Shown: in pieces, positions 26,056 to 35,223 of the stretch
How positions within the stretch are numbered: the first letter of the stretch is position 1
How the letters are laid out: each line of letters starts with the position of its first letter
Assembly: GCF_003967195.1 (NCBI RefSeq)
Contig: NZ_AP018725.1
Span: 248,001-312,000, forward strand
Source of the DNA: Sulfuriflexus mobilis
Lineage (GTDB): Bacteria > Pseudomonadota > Gammaproteobacteria > AKS1
Length of the DNA: 64,000 bases
Direction: 5' to 3'
The notes under the pieces: generated by a model
Database searches by the model: none
What the model was told of the DNA's origin: nothing
Seen by the model: only the letters and a program-made list of their open reading frames with translations
Position numbers and translations under genes: made by a program

Positions 26056-28470
26056 ATGCACTTGCCTGCGTTTACATCGAGGAAGAAGAAAAATGCCAGG
26101 CTGAATCTGCGCCGGCATTTGTTACCGGGAGCCCTTATACTGTTTTCACTGGCGACCCTGGTGTATGTCTACCAGTCGGACTGGCGGCCGCCGGAGCAAC
26201 CTGACCTGACGGCGACGTATCGTGCCGAGGCGCAGCAGTATGCGGCGTCCTTTGCCGATAGCTTGCAAGGTCTAAATCAGCGGCTCGATGCATTGGCCGC
26301 ACAGCCGGGGCTCGCTGAACAACTCGCGGGTCAGGAGAGTGTCTTACTGACCGAGGCCGATGCACTATTACCCGGGTTGCTGAGCCTGCGCCTGATCGCC
26401 CCACGCACCACGCAGATTACGGATCATGCCCGGCCAACGCTGAGTTATGCCTGCTTTGACCTCGTCGCAGATTCTTCCAAGCCAGATAAAGTCGTCCCCA
26501 TTGAGGCCCACCTGTACGGTGCCGATGTTCAGCATATCGATTTTGTCCGCCCGATACGTAATGAAGAAGGCGAGTGGGTCGGCGGCCTGTTGGCGAGTTT
26601 CAGTATCACCCTGTTATCGGCGTCGATGCCGGCCGTCAGCGAAGGTAAAGGTTATTTTGAGTTGCAGCAGGCGGGTCAACCCCTGGCCCGGGCCGGGGGG
26701 CATGCCGAGCGTGGACTTGATCCCTATACCTCGGCGGTGCATGGCAGTCGCTGGCGCATGGCCTACTGGCCGGCGACACGCGAGCTGGAACAGGCGGTTG
26801 ATTATGCCGGCCAGCGTCTGCTGGCGGTGGGTGTAATTGCACTGATGATTTTTGTCTCGGCGCTGCTACTCGCATTTCGCAACGGGCGACACAGTAAGCC
26901 TATGCCTGATGATAAGAATGAAGTGGCGATGCCTGCCGAGAAACACGAAGAGGATACTGTTTCTCTCACCAGTTCAATCCTGGCAGAAGAGATTGGCAGT
27001 GATGTGTTGTTTCAAAGCACGGACGGTTTATTGGTTGTCGATGAGGAGGCTGCAATGGTTGGTGGTGATGACGTTCAGACTGAGGCAGGCAGCAAGCTCG
27101 ATGCCTCCATTTTCAAGGCCTATGACATCCGTGGCATTGTCGACAAGACCCTGACGGAAGAGGTCGTGTACAACGTCGGTCGGGCATTCGGTAGTGAGGC
27201 ACGTGCCCAGGGTGAGACAAAAGTTCTGGTGGCGCGTGACGGGCGTAACTCCGGACCGGCCTTGCTGGCACGGCTGAGCGATGGCCTGCGTGCGGCGGGT
27301 ATCGATGTCATCAGTATCGGCATGGTGCCGACACCGGTGTTGTATTTCGCCGCGCAAACCCTTGGCACGGGTTCGGGCATCATGGTTACGGGTAGCCATA
27401 ACCCGCCCGACTATAATGGTCTGAAGATGGTGATCGCCGGTAATACCCTGGCCTCGGAAGAGATCCAGGCCCTGCGTCAGCGTATCGAGACAAATGATTT
27501 CGACAACGGTGCAGGCAGTTTCATGGAACAGGATGTACTTGAACAATACATCAAACGCATCAGCGGTGATGTCATGCTGCTGAAGCGATTCAAGGTGGTG
27601 GTCGATTGTGGTAATGGTGCCGCCGGCGTCGCCGCACCACAGTTGCTGAAAGAACTGGGTTGTGATGTCGTTGAGTTGTATTGCGAGGTGGATGGAAACT
27701 TCCCAAATCATCATCCCGACCCGAGTCGTCCGGAAAACCTCAAGGATTTGATCGCGGCGGTGAAGGAACAGCAGGCCGACCTGGGCCTGGCCTTTGATGG
27801 TGACGGTGACCGCATCGGCGTGGTGACCCGCGAGGGCAAGATCATCTGGCCGGACCGGACCATGATGCTGTATGCCATGGACATCCTTGCCCGCAATCCG
27901 GGTGCCGAGATCATCTTTGACGTCAAGTGTTCGCGCAAGCTGGCCGAGGTGATCCGTGAACATGGTGGTGTGGCCACCATGTGGCAAACCGGCCATTCAT
28001 TGATTAAACGCAAGATGAAGGAGAGCGGCGCCTTGCTGGCCGGTGAGATGAGTGGACATATCTTTTTCAAGGAACGCTGGTACGGTTTTGATGATGGTCT
28101 GTATTCTGCCGCGCGCCTGGTCGAATTGTTGGGCCCGATGACCGCAGATAAGACTGTCGCCGAGGTCTTTGATGCCTTGCCGGACAGTGTGAATACACCG
28201 GAAATCAATATCAGCATGGCCGAGGGCCAGCACCATGCCTACATGGAAAAATTTGTGGCCCAGGCGAGTTTCGAGGATGCCGAGATTACGACCATAGACG
28301 GCGTACGTGTCGATTTTGCCGATGGCTGGGGGCTGGTGCGTGCCTCGAACACAACCCCGGTACTGGTATTACGTTTTGAGGCCGACAGCGAAGAGGCCCT
28401 GGAACGGATTAAGAAAATTTTCCGTGAGCAGATGCGGGCCGTTGAGCCGGGCATTAACCTGTCATTCTGA
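26056..28470 (+). CDS. algC: Phosphomannomutase/phosphoglucomutase with N-terminal membrane sensor-like region
   Basis: 804 residues. The C-terminal about 455 residues are a complete alpha-D-phosphohexomutase: FKAYDIRGIVD, catalytic Ser in TGSHNPPDYNG, metal loop DGDGDRIG, sugar-binding GEMSGHIFFKE and phosphate-binding RASNTTPVLVLRFEAD. The N-terminal about 340 residues have a transmembrane helix (about 23-40), an extracytoplasmic sensor-like domain, a second helix (about 255-275) and a linker. Long AlgC forms of this type exist in Pseudomonas, where the enzyme makes mannose-1-P and glucose-1-P for exopolysaccharide and LPS. The N-terminal domain would bind the enzyme to the inner membrane. 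Confidence 0.93.
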   Translation: MHLPAFTSRKKKNARLNLRRHLLPGALILFSLATLVYVYQSDWRPPEQPDLTATYRAEAQQYAASFADSLQGLNQRLDALAAQPGLAEQLAGQESVLLTEADALLPGLLSLRLIAPRTTQITDHARPTLSYACFDLVADSSKPDKVVPIEAHLYGADVQHIDFVRPIRNEEGEWVGGLLASFSITLLSASMPAVSEGKGYFELQQAGQPLARAGGHAERGLDPYTSAVHGSRWRMAYWPATRELEQAVDYAGQRLLAVGVIALMIFVSALLLAFRNGRHSKPMPDDKNEVAMPAEKHEEDTVSLTSSILAEEIGSDVLFQSTDGLLVVDEEAAMVGGDDVQTEAGSKLDASIFKAYDIRGIVDKTLTEEVVYNVGRAFGSEARAQGETKVLVARDGRNSGPALLARLSDGLRAAGIDVISIGMVPTPVLYFAAQTLGTGSGIMVTGSHNPPDYNGLKMVIAGNTLASEEIQALRQRIETNDFDNGAGSFMEQDVLEQYIKRISGDVMLLKRFKVVVDCGNGAAGVAAPQLLKELGCDVVELYCEVDGNFPNHHPDPSRPENLKDLIAAVKEQQADLGLAFDGDGDRIGVVTREGKIIWPDRTMMLYAMDILARNPGAEIIFDVKCSRKLAEVIREHGGVATMWQTGHSLIKRKMKESGALLAGEMSGHIFFKERWYGFDDGLYSAARLVELLGPMTADKTVAEVFDALPDSVNTPEINISMAEGQHHAYMEKFVAQASFEDAEITTIDGVRVDFADGWGLVRASNTTPVLVLRFEADSEEALERIKKIFREQMRAVEPGINLSF

Positions 28471-28493
28471 ATAAACGGCGTTATACTGCATAA

Positions 28494-29423
<930 letters not shown>

Positions 29424-29443
29424 TAGATAAAAAAGGAACAGCC

Positions 29444-30046
29444 ATGTCGCCACGTGCAGACAAACAGGAACGCGGTACGCGTCGCCAGGCCATCCTTGAG
29501 GCACTGGCGCGGGAACTTGAAGAAAAACCCGGCGAGCGTATCACTACGGCACAGCTCGCGCGCGCGGTTGGGGTCTCCGAGGCGGCACTCTATCGTCACT
29601 TCCCGAGTAAGGCGAAGATGTTTGAGGGCTTGATCGAATTTGTCGAGGATACGATCTTCTCACTCGCCAATCGTATCCTTGCCGAAGAAAAGGAAGCCGT
29701 CACGCGTTGTGAAAAACTCTGCCTGTTATTGCTCGGCTTCGCCGAAAAGAATCCGGGTATGACGCGCCTGCTGGCCGGTGATGCCTTGACCGGTGAACAT
29801 GCCCGCCTGCGCCTGCGTGTCAGTCAGTTCTATGATCGGATTGAAACCCAGCTCAAACAAATCCTGCGCGAGGCACGTCTGCATGGTCAGGTGATGAGCG
29901 ATGCCCAGGTGCAGACACGTTCCTCGCTATTGCTGGCCCTTGTGGAAGGCCGCCTGCAACAGTTTGTGCGGAGTGGTTTTGAGCGTTCGCCGCTGGCACA
30001 GTGGCCGGCGCAATGGGCGAGCCTCGATTGTGTCTTGCGGGATTAG
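29444..30046 (+). CDS. slmA: Nucleoid occlusion factor SlmA
   Basis: 200 residues, TetR fold. The N-terminal DNA-binding region is RRQAILEALARELEEKPGER and ITTAQLARAVGVSEAALYRH followed by FPSKAKMFEGLIEF, the characteristic SlmA recognition helix. SlmA binds specific chromosomal sites and blocks FtsZ assembly over the nucleoid. Good ribosome site AAGGA 12 bases before ATG 29444. Its stop is three bases from the convergent DUF4124 gene. Confidence 0.95.
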   Translation: MSPRADKQERGTRRQAILEALARELEEKPGERITTAQLARAVGVSEAALYRHFPSKAKMFEGLIEFVEDTIFSLANRILAEEKEAVTRCEKLCLLLLGFAEKNPGMTRLLAGDALTGEHARLRLRVSQFYDRIETQLKQILREARLHGQVMSDAQVQTRSSLLLALVEGRLQQFVRSGFERSPLAQWPAQWASLDCVLRD

Positions 30047-30049
30047 CGC

Positions 30050-30685
30050 CTACTGCACGCGGCGCTGGGGGCGCAGCTGGCGGTAGCGTTTTACATCGGC
30101 CTCAAACTGTTGGTAGATATTGTCTTTTTCGCCCTGCTTGTTGCTGACAAAGGCCTCGTATTGCTCGAGCTGAACCAGGGCCTGCTGGATATCCTTGCCG
30201 AGTTTCTCGGGGACCGGTTTACCGGCACGCTCGAGGTTGGCGGCCTGTTTGCGTAACTGGTTGAGGCGTTCTTCCGCCGCTTTCATGCTGCGATTGGTCA
30301 GGAGGATTTCCGTTTTAATGGACGTGATCTTACCGTCGCGGGCCATGACGATCTCGTCTTCGCTGGCGAAGGTATCCAGTAAGACACGGTCATGCGCGGC
30401 CTGTTCCTCGGCAAGGCGAGCCTTCTCTTCCTCAATAAGTTTGAGGCGGGCCTCCTCGGCGAGTTCTGCCTCGGTCCTGGCGCGCTCATGGTGCTTTATA
30501 CGGGTACCTTGCTTGCTGATCTCATCATAACCCTGCTGGGCGTATTCGGGTGGCACGGCATTGCCACACTCACGAATGCCTTCGGCGTTGGTCCAGCATT
30601 TGATCTTGGCCAGGGCCGCGCCGGGGCTCAGGCCGAGGCCAAGCAGCAGGGGAAATATCAGTGTAAAGCGCTTGGTTTTTGTCAC
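30050..30685 (-). CDS. Secreted coiled-coil protein with DUF4124-like N-terminus
   Basis: 211 residues with a signal peptide (cleaved near GAALA-KI). The mature start KIKCWTNAEGIRECGNAVPPEY matches the small DUF4124 fold, with two Cys (likely disulfide). The rest is a long charged coiled coil (about 70-200) of Glu, Arg, Lys and Ala. Periplasmic or cell-surface; the function is not known. It faces slmA on the other strand. Confidence 0.8.
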   Translation of the reverse strand: MTKTKRFTLIFPLLLGLGLSPGAALAKIKCWTNAEGIRECGNAVPPEYAQQGYDEISKQGTRIKHHERARTEAELAEEARLKLIEEEKARLAEEQAAHDRVLLDTFASEDEIVMARDGKITSIKTEILLTNRSMKAAEERLNQLRKQAANLERAGKPVPEKLGKDIQQALVQLEQYEAFVSNKQGEKDNIYQQFEADVKRYRQLRPQRRVQ

Positions 30686-30810
30686 GATAGCTACCTGTTA
30701 GCGTAGAGGGTTACTGTAAAAAGAGTATAGCCAGCCCGTTTCTATTAGTCATTATGTAGCGGCGGAAGTTCGTCTGCCATGAACAAGGTCACAGTGAGAG
30801 CCGATTTACC

Positions 30811-31560
30811 ATGCTTGATCAATTGTTATTATTCGTCATTTCGCTGCTGGCGAATATCTTTTCCGCCTTTGCCGGTGGCGGCGCGGGGCTGATCCAGCTA
30901 CCGGCGTTGATTTTTCTCGGCCTGCCGTTTGCCGTGGCACTGGCCACGCACAAGGTCGCCAGTGTCGCCCTCGGTGTCGGCGCGACCATTCGCCATGCCC
31001 GTGAAGATGCCCTCGAGCGGCGCTTTGCCCTGTTCATGCTCGCCGCGGGACTGCCTGGTGTGGTGCTTGGGGCGAGCCTGATCCTGCAGGTGCCGGACCG
31101 TGCCGCGCAGGTGGCCCTTGGCCTTCTCACCGCCGGACTGGGCCTGTATTCGTGGTTAAAGAACGACCTGGGCCTGAATCATGCGCCGAGCCACCGCGAT
31201 ACCCGAGGGTTTATTATTGGTGCTGGGGTGTTGTTCATTATCGGTGTGCTCAACGGTTCGCTGACCTCAGGCACGGGGCTGTTCGTGACCCTGTGGCTGG
31301 TACGCTGGTTCGGCCTCGACTACAAGCGCGCCGTGGCCTATACGCTGATCCTGGTTGGCATGTTCTGGAACGGCCTGGGGGCTCTGACGCTCGGCCTGCT
31401 CGGAGATATCCGCTGGGACTGGTTGCCGGTGCTGTTGCTGGGTTCACTGCTGGGCGGTTATATCGGTGCGCACCTGGCGATCGTCAAGGGTAATCGCTGG
31501 ATCAAGCGCGTCTACGAGGTCATTACCCTGTTGATTGGCATCAAGCTGATTCTTGGGTAA
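30811..31560 (+). CDS. TauE/SafE-family (TSUP) sulfite exporter-like permease
   Basis: 249 residues with about eight hydrophobic helices. The TSUP repeats are visible: ANIFSAFAGGGAGLIQLPAL in the first half and the second G-rich segment GVLNGSLTSGTGLFVTLWLVRW. Members move sulfur-containing anions such as sulfite, sulfoacetate or thiosulfate, but substrate cannot be assigned. Stands alone between DUF4124 and pyrE; ATG start after GTGAGAGCC. Confidence 0.88.
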   Translation: MLDQLLLFVISLLANIFSAFAGGGAGLIQLPALIFLGLPFAVALATHKVASVALGVGATIRHAREDALERRFALFMLAAGLPGVVLGASLILQVPDRAAQVALGLLTAGLGLYSWLKNDLGLNHAPSHRDTRGFIIGAGVLFIIGVLNGSLTSGTGLFVTLWLVRWFGLDYKRAVAYTLILVGMFWNGLGALTLGLLGDIRWDWLPVLLLGSLLGGYIGAHLAIVKGNRWIKRVYEVITLLIGIKLILG

Positions 31561-31665
31561 GACAGGTACCGGAATTATCGATACTTTCGTGTTATTAACG
31601 CAAAGGTCGCAACTAGGGAAATAGAAAACCCTGCCTTGGTAAACGCTTACCGTACCTGCCCAGGC

Positions 31666-32316
31666 TCAGGCTTTCGGGCCGTACTTGGCACGGTAGGCGC
31701 GGATACGCTCGAGGTCTTCGGCCAGTTGCGGTTTGTCTTCGAGGTAGGTGATGAGGTCGTCGAGCGTGACAATACTGGCAACCTTGATACCGTGACGCTT
31801 TTCTACGGCCTGGATGGCGGTCAGTTCACTGCCTCGGCCACGCTCCATGCGGTCCAGTGAGATTGCCACACCGGCCGGGGTGGCACGCGCGGCACGGATA
31901 ATTTCCACGGACTCATCGACGGACATTCCCGATGAGATCACATCATCAATGATCAAGACACGACCCTTGAGCTTGGCGCCGACGGTGATACCGCCCTCGG
32001 CATGGTCCTTGGCCTCCTTGCGGTTGAAGACGTAAGGCACGTTGCGCTGGTGGTGGTCATAGAGGGCGACGCTGGCGGTGGCGACGAGCGGAATACCCTT
32101 GTAGGCCGGGCCGAAGATGCAGTCATATTCGATGCCGCTTTGCTCGATCGACTCGGCATAGTAGCGACCGAGGCGGGCGAGGCTCTCGCCGGTATTGAAC
32201 AGCCCGCTGTTGAAGAAGTACGGGCTCAGGCGGCCGGACTTGAGGGTAAACTCGCCGAAGCAAAGCACGCCGGTGGCGATGGCGAAATCGAGAAATTCGT
32301 GCTGATATTCTTTCAT
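31666..32316 (-). CDS. pyrE: Orotate phosphoribosyltransferase
   Basis: 216 residues. [23 protein letters not shown], the flexible-loop [13 protein letters not shown] and the PRPP motif [12 protein letters not shown] are all present. It joins orotate to PRPP to give OMP in pyrimidine synthesis. Divergent from exonuclease III, in the position and orientation it has relative to crc in Pseudomonas. Other pyrimidine genes (pyrB, pyrC', pyrR, pyrK) are at 52-56 kb. Confidence 0.97.
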   Translation of the reverse strand: MKEYQHEFLDFAIATGVLCFGEFTLKSGRLSPYFFNSGLFNTGESLARLGRYYAESIEQSGIEYDCIFGPAYKGIPLVATASVALYDHHQRNVPYVFNRKEAKDHAEGGITVGAKLKGRVLIIDDVISSGMSVDESVEIIRAARATPAGVAISLDRMERGRGSELTAIQAVEKRHGIKVASIVTLDDLITYLEDKPQLAEDLERIRAYRAKYGPKA

Positions 32317-32390
32317 GGTTGTAATGCCGTGTCCGTCTGTGGAATGCTATGGCGCGTTATCATACACGCTGAATGGGAAGGTTGGAACGC

Positions 32391-33158
32391 ATGCGCATTA
32401 TTACCGCGAACGTCAACGGCATCCGTGCCGCCGAAAAGAAGGGCTTTTTTGACTGGATGAAGCGTCAGCGCGCCGATGTCATCTGCCTGCAGGAGACCAA
32501 GGCCCAGGAGCACCAGCTCGAGGCCAATGACTATCATCCGAAGGGCTATCACAGCTATTTCTTTGATGCCGAGAAAAAGGGCTATAGCGGTGTCGCCCTG
32601 TATTGCAGGCAGGAGCCGGATGCCGTACGCACCGGCCTGGGCTGGGACCACTGTGATACCGAGGGCCGCTGGATCGAGGCCGATTTTGGCAATATCACGG
32701 TAGTTTCCCTGTACCTGCCTTCCGGTTCAACGAGTGAGGAACGCCACGCCAACAAGCTCGATTTTATGGACAAGCTGCGCGCTGAGATGAAAAAGATGCG
32801 CCGCCGTAAGCGCGAATATGTGATCACGGGCGATTTTAATACCGTGCACAAGGAGATCGACATCAGAAACTTCAAGAGCAACCGCAAGAACTCGGGTTGT
32901 ACGGATGAGGAACGCCAGTGGATGGACGATGTGCTGAACAAGGATGGCTGGGTCGATGCCTTCCGCGAGGTGGTAAAGGGTCCGGACCAATACACCTGGT
33001 GGTCAAACCGCGGTAATGCCCGCGCCAACAATGTCGGCTGGCGCATCGATTATCAGCTGGTCACGCCCGGGCTGGGCGACAAGGTGAAAAAGGCCAGTGT
33101 CTATAAAGAGAAGTGGTTCTCCGACCATGCGCCGTTGACAATTGATTATGATATCTAG
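32391..33158 (+). CDS. xthA: Exodeoxyribonuclease III (at the crc locus)
   Basis: ATG 32391 gives 255 residues. All exonuclease III active-site parts are intact: Asn in ANVNGI, Glu in CLQETK, ITGDFNTVHKEIDI with the Asp/Asn pair, GWRIDYQLVT and the terminal SDHAP with Asp-His. It removes nucleotides at AP sites and 3' ends. Position next to pyrE and sequences like QYTWWSNRG and NVGWRIDYQL are very close to Pseudomonas Crc, the catalytically dead carbon-repression protein from the same family. Here the active site is retained, so I call a nuclease. Confidence 0.93.
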   Translation: MRIITANVNGIRAAEKKGFFDWMKRQRADVICLQETKAQEHQLEANDYHPKGYHSYFFDAEKKGYSGVALYCRQEPDAVRTGLGWDHCDTEGRWIEADFGNITVVSLYLPSGSTSEERHANKLDFMDKLRAEMKKMRRRKREYVITGDFNTVHKEIDIRNFKSNRKNSGCTDEERQWMDDVLNKDGWVDAFREVVKGPDQYTWWSNRGNARANNVGWRIDYQLVTPGLGDKVKKASVYKEKWFSDHAPLTIDYDI

Positions 33159-33297
33159 TAACGAGTTCGCGCATTCATTTTCCTTTTTTCGCCACCGCGC
33201 GCCACGAGGTCATATGTGATGCAACCGTCCTTTTGATAAGTTGTTTCTACCAGTATTCTTGGACGCGGCTTCACCTCAGGCGTCTTGTCGGCGTGCA

Positions 33298-33383
33298 AGC
33301 TAACGCTTCACACTACCGTCAGCAACAAAGCGAGCGAGGAACGAGCGGCGCTTTTTCTGTTCGAGCGCATGTGATGGTTAGGT
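33298..33383 (-). repeat. attC-like recombination site after the methyltransferase cassette
   Basis: On the plus strand it opens with AGCTAAC (33298-33304) and closes with GTTAGGT (33377-33383), i.e. R' and R'' boxes of an attC read on the minus strand; R'' fits GTTRRRY exactly. The stop of the methyltransferase (33378-33380) is inside R''. Between the boxes the arms are imperfectly complementary. Length 86 bases, within the attC range. Confidence 0.6.
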
Positions 33384-34013
33384 TTCTTTGTTCTTTGGTA
33401 TTCTAATGAAGTGGTAATACATAAATTTTTGTTCTTTATTGGCTGGAGTAATATGCACTTCGCTTTTCACCTCTATTAACTTAAACTCTTCCCCCAACTC
33501 CGCTGTAAGTTTCTCTACATCATATTGCACGATATCGAGCCCACTACATTTTTCCGGTCCACCGATTGAAAATGCTGCAATGATGAGATGCCCGCCTGAC
33601 CTTAGTGCATTTTTTAATGCCTTGACGTAGGCTTTTCTATCGGATTTATCCGTTAGGAAATGAAACACAGCTCGATCATGCCAAAGTGAGAACTGATGTC
33701 TGGCATTAAATTGGGTTATATCAATTTCGTACCATTCAACGTGCCGTGCAAAATCGCCAAGCCTTTTTTTGGCACAGGAAAGTGCTTCCTTAGAAATATC
33801 TAAAACAGCCAAATTTGTGAAACCTTCCTTGCACAGGTGATCTACCAGCACTGAGGCACCACCCCCAACATCAATGATTGGCTCACCACTAGCGACCTGT
33901 GTGCCACGGATAAGCTCCAATGATAGAGATGGTTCCTTTTGGTACCAGCTCACATCTAAAGGGGATTTTTGTTGGTAGACGCTTTCCCAATGCGCTTTTT
34001 TGTCAAACACCAT
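33378..34013 (-). CDS. Class I SAM-dependent methyltransferase (cassette gene)
   Basis: 211 residues. Motif I is IIDVGGGASVLVDHL, followed by an acidic end of strand 2 (LAVLDISKEAL) and motif IV-like LWHDRAVFHFLTD; the opening HWESVYQQKSPLDVSWYQKEP is common in small-molecule methyltransferases of the thiopurine/tellurite type. The substrate is not known. It is AT-rich compared with its core neighbours and its stop lies in an attC-like box, so it reads as an integron-type gene cassette. Single gene. Confidence 0.88.
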   Translation of the reverse strand: MVFDKKAHWESVYQQKSPLDVSWYQKEPSLSLELIRGTQVASGEPIIDVGGGASVLVDHLCKEGFTNLAVLDISKEALSCAKKRLGDFARHVEWYEIDITQFNARHQFSLWHDRAVFHFLTDKSDRKAYVKALKNALRSGGHLIIAAFSIGGPEKCSGLDIVQYDVEKLTAELGEEFKLIEVKSEVHITPANKEQKFMYYHFIRIPKNKET

Positions 34014-34039
34014 GCGAAATCTCTAGTTTTAAAACCTAG

Positions 34040-34099
34040 GCATAATGACTTTTCGCGAAGGACGCCGATCCAGTTGAACAATTTTTAATGTCGTCACCT
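34040..34099 (-). repeat. Degenerate attC-like site after the globin gene
   Basis: About 60 bases between the globin stop and the methyltransferase start. The minus-strand outer part ends TTATGCC like many R' boxes (plus strand GCATAAT 34040-34046), and the arm TTCAACTGGATCGGCG is very similar to the one in the site at 34498-34561. The R'' box (plus GTCACCT) is degraded. Confidence 0.45.
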
Positions 34100-34469
34100 A
34101 ATCCTCAACAATGTCGTTTTTTAAACTCAAAATAAATGCAACAACGTCATCACATTCCTGTTTAGGAACATTTAATGCGACCATAGTATCACCCGCATGC
34201 CCCAAAAACACTGCCCAGTCACCTTCACTTATTTTCATGCCCTCATGTGATAATTTCATGTCCCGGCCAGTATAGTAAACTGGCCCACCTGCGTTTGAAC
34301 ATAAATAATCAATTAACAATTGTTTCTCTCTTTTGATGCCGTCATTACCTCTGTTCTGCCAGAAGCGGCCCAGTTGAGAATCTGATTGTAATCGTGGCAA
34401 TAAATCATCGATAAAACCGGTGATGCCATCGTAACCGCCTAAACGTTCGTAAAGTGTTTTCTCAGTCAT
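34098..34469 (-). CDS. Group 1 truncated haemoglobin (cassette gene)
   Basis: 123 residues. TLYERLGGYDGITGFIDDLL, the CD/E region with Phe-Trp, and the proximal haem ligand in MKLSHEGMKISEGDW are diagnostic of TrHb. Group 1 and 2 members bind O2 and NO and often detoxify NO. AT-rich, single gene, and bounded by attC-like palindromes on both sides, so part of the same cassette-like run as its neighbours. Confidence 0.88.
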   Translation of the reverse strand: MTEKTLYERLGGYDGITGFIDDLLPRLQSDSQLGRFWQNRGNDGIKREKQLLIDYLCSNAGGPVYYTGRDMKLSHEGMKISEGDWAVFLGHAGDTMVALNVPKQECDDVVAFILSLKNDIVED

Positions 34470-34497
34470 TGGATTTTCTCTGTGATTTATTTAATAG

Positions 34498-34561
34498 GTG
34501 TGACGTCAAGTTAACTGGGGTTCGCGATTTTTCGCCGATCTAGTTTAACGCCTTGTTGTGC
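34498..34561 (-). repeat. attC-like site after the cytochrome gene
   Basis: Starts three bases after the cytochrome stop. Inner arms: GTTAACT (34510-34516) pairs with AGTTTAAC (34541-34548) leaving one unpaired A; TTCGCGA pairs with TCGCCGA leaving one unpaired base. Extra unpaired bases on one strand are the hallmark of attC folding. The outer box on the cytochrome side is GTTGTGC, two mismatches from GTTRRRY. Confidence 0.6.
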
Positions 34562-34564
34562 GTT

Positions 34565-35074
34565 TTAGTGCTCATGCATATCAGTCATTTTTTCTGGGGC
34601 GAGTGCTGGAAACTTATGTACTGCGTATTGAGTATGGCAGCTAACACAGCTTTCACTTAGTTTTGAAAAATAAAAACCGACTAATTCCGGCTTTTTATTT
34701 TTGGCCGCTTGATTTAGCATGCCGGACAAATAATGAAATTCTTGATCTAGCTTTATGAATGATTCAGGGAGAGAAGTATGTAGTTCTTTTACTTGTTCGT
34801 CAGTAAGGCTTTGCTTCAAAATATAGCTGTTTTTCATTTTATGAGAAATATTTTCAATCTCACTCCAGTTTCCAGTGACATAAGCTGGAATTACAGACAT
34901 CATTCCATTTTGTAATGCTAGCATTTCTTTCGTTAGCAGCTCGCGCAATTCAGGTGAAAGAGACTCTATACCAGAAATATCCTTTTTTGTTTCATGACTG
35001 TGCAAGTCTTCCCCATAACTTAACGAAGACAATAATGCTAAAGAGAGAAAGACAATACTAACTGCTAATTTCAT
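34565..35074 (-). CDS. Secreted c-type cytochrome-like protein (cassette gene)
   Basis: 169 residues with a signal peptide (cleavage near SLSYG-ED). It is helical and has one haem c site, CVSCH, in the C-terminal third followed by TQYAVHKFPAL. The layout (four helices, C-terminal CxxCH) resembles cytochrome c' or c556-type monohaem proteins. A periplasmic electron carrier or gas binder is inferred. AT-rich, single gene, flanked by attC-like palindromes. Confidence 0.8.
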   Translation of the reverse strand: MKLAVSIVFLSLALLSSLSYGEDLHSHETKKDISGIESLSPELRELLTKEMLALQNGMMSVIPAYVTGNWSEIENISHKMKNSYILKQSLTDEQVKELHTSLPESFIKLDQEFHYLSGMLNQAAKNKKPELVGFYFSKLSESCVSCHTQYAVHKFPALAPEKMTDMHEH

Positions 35075-35095
35075 AAATAATTCCGTTGTTAGTTT

Positions 35096-35165
35096 TTTGG
35101 TGCAAAATCGTTAAAGCTGTGGGGCGCGAGCTGCGAAACGTCCTATACGAGGACCTTGTGTGCAC
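35096..35165 (-). repeat. Possible degenerate attC-like site upstream of the cytochrome gene
   Basis: Just upstream of the cytochrome start. GTGCAAAATCGTTAAAGC on the left recalls a GTGCATAACG box, and CTTGTGTGC lies at the right; a small perfect hairpin GTCCT/AGGAC is in the middle. Weak by itself; supported mainly by its place in the series. Confidence 0.3.
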
Positions 35166-35223
35166 AACCATTGTTATCAAATACAATCATGAGTAAAAGG
35201 TTGATACACGACACTAATTGCTT

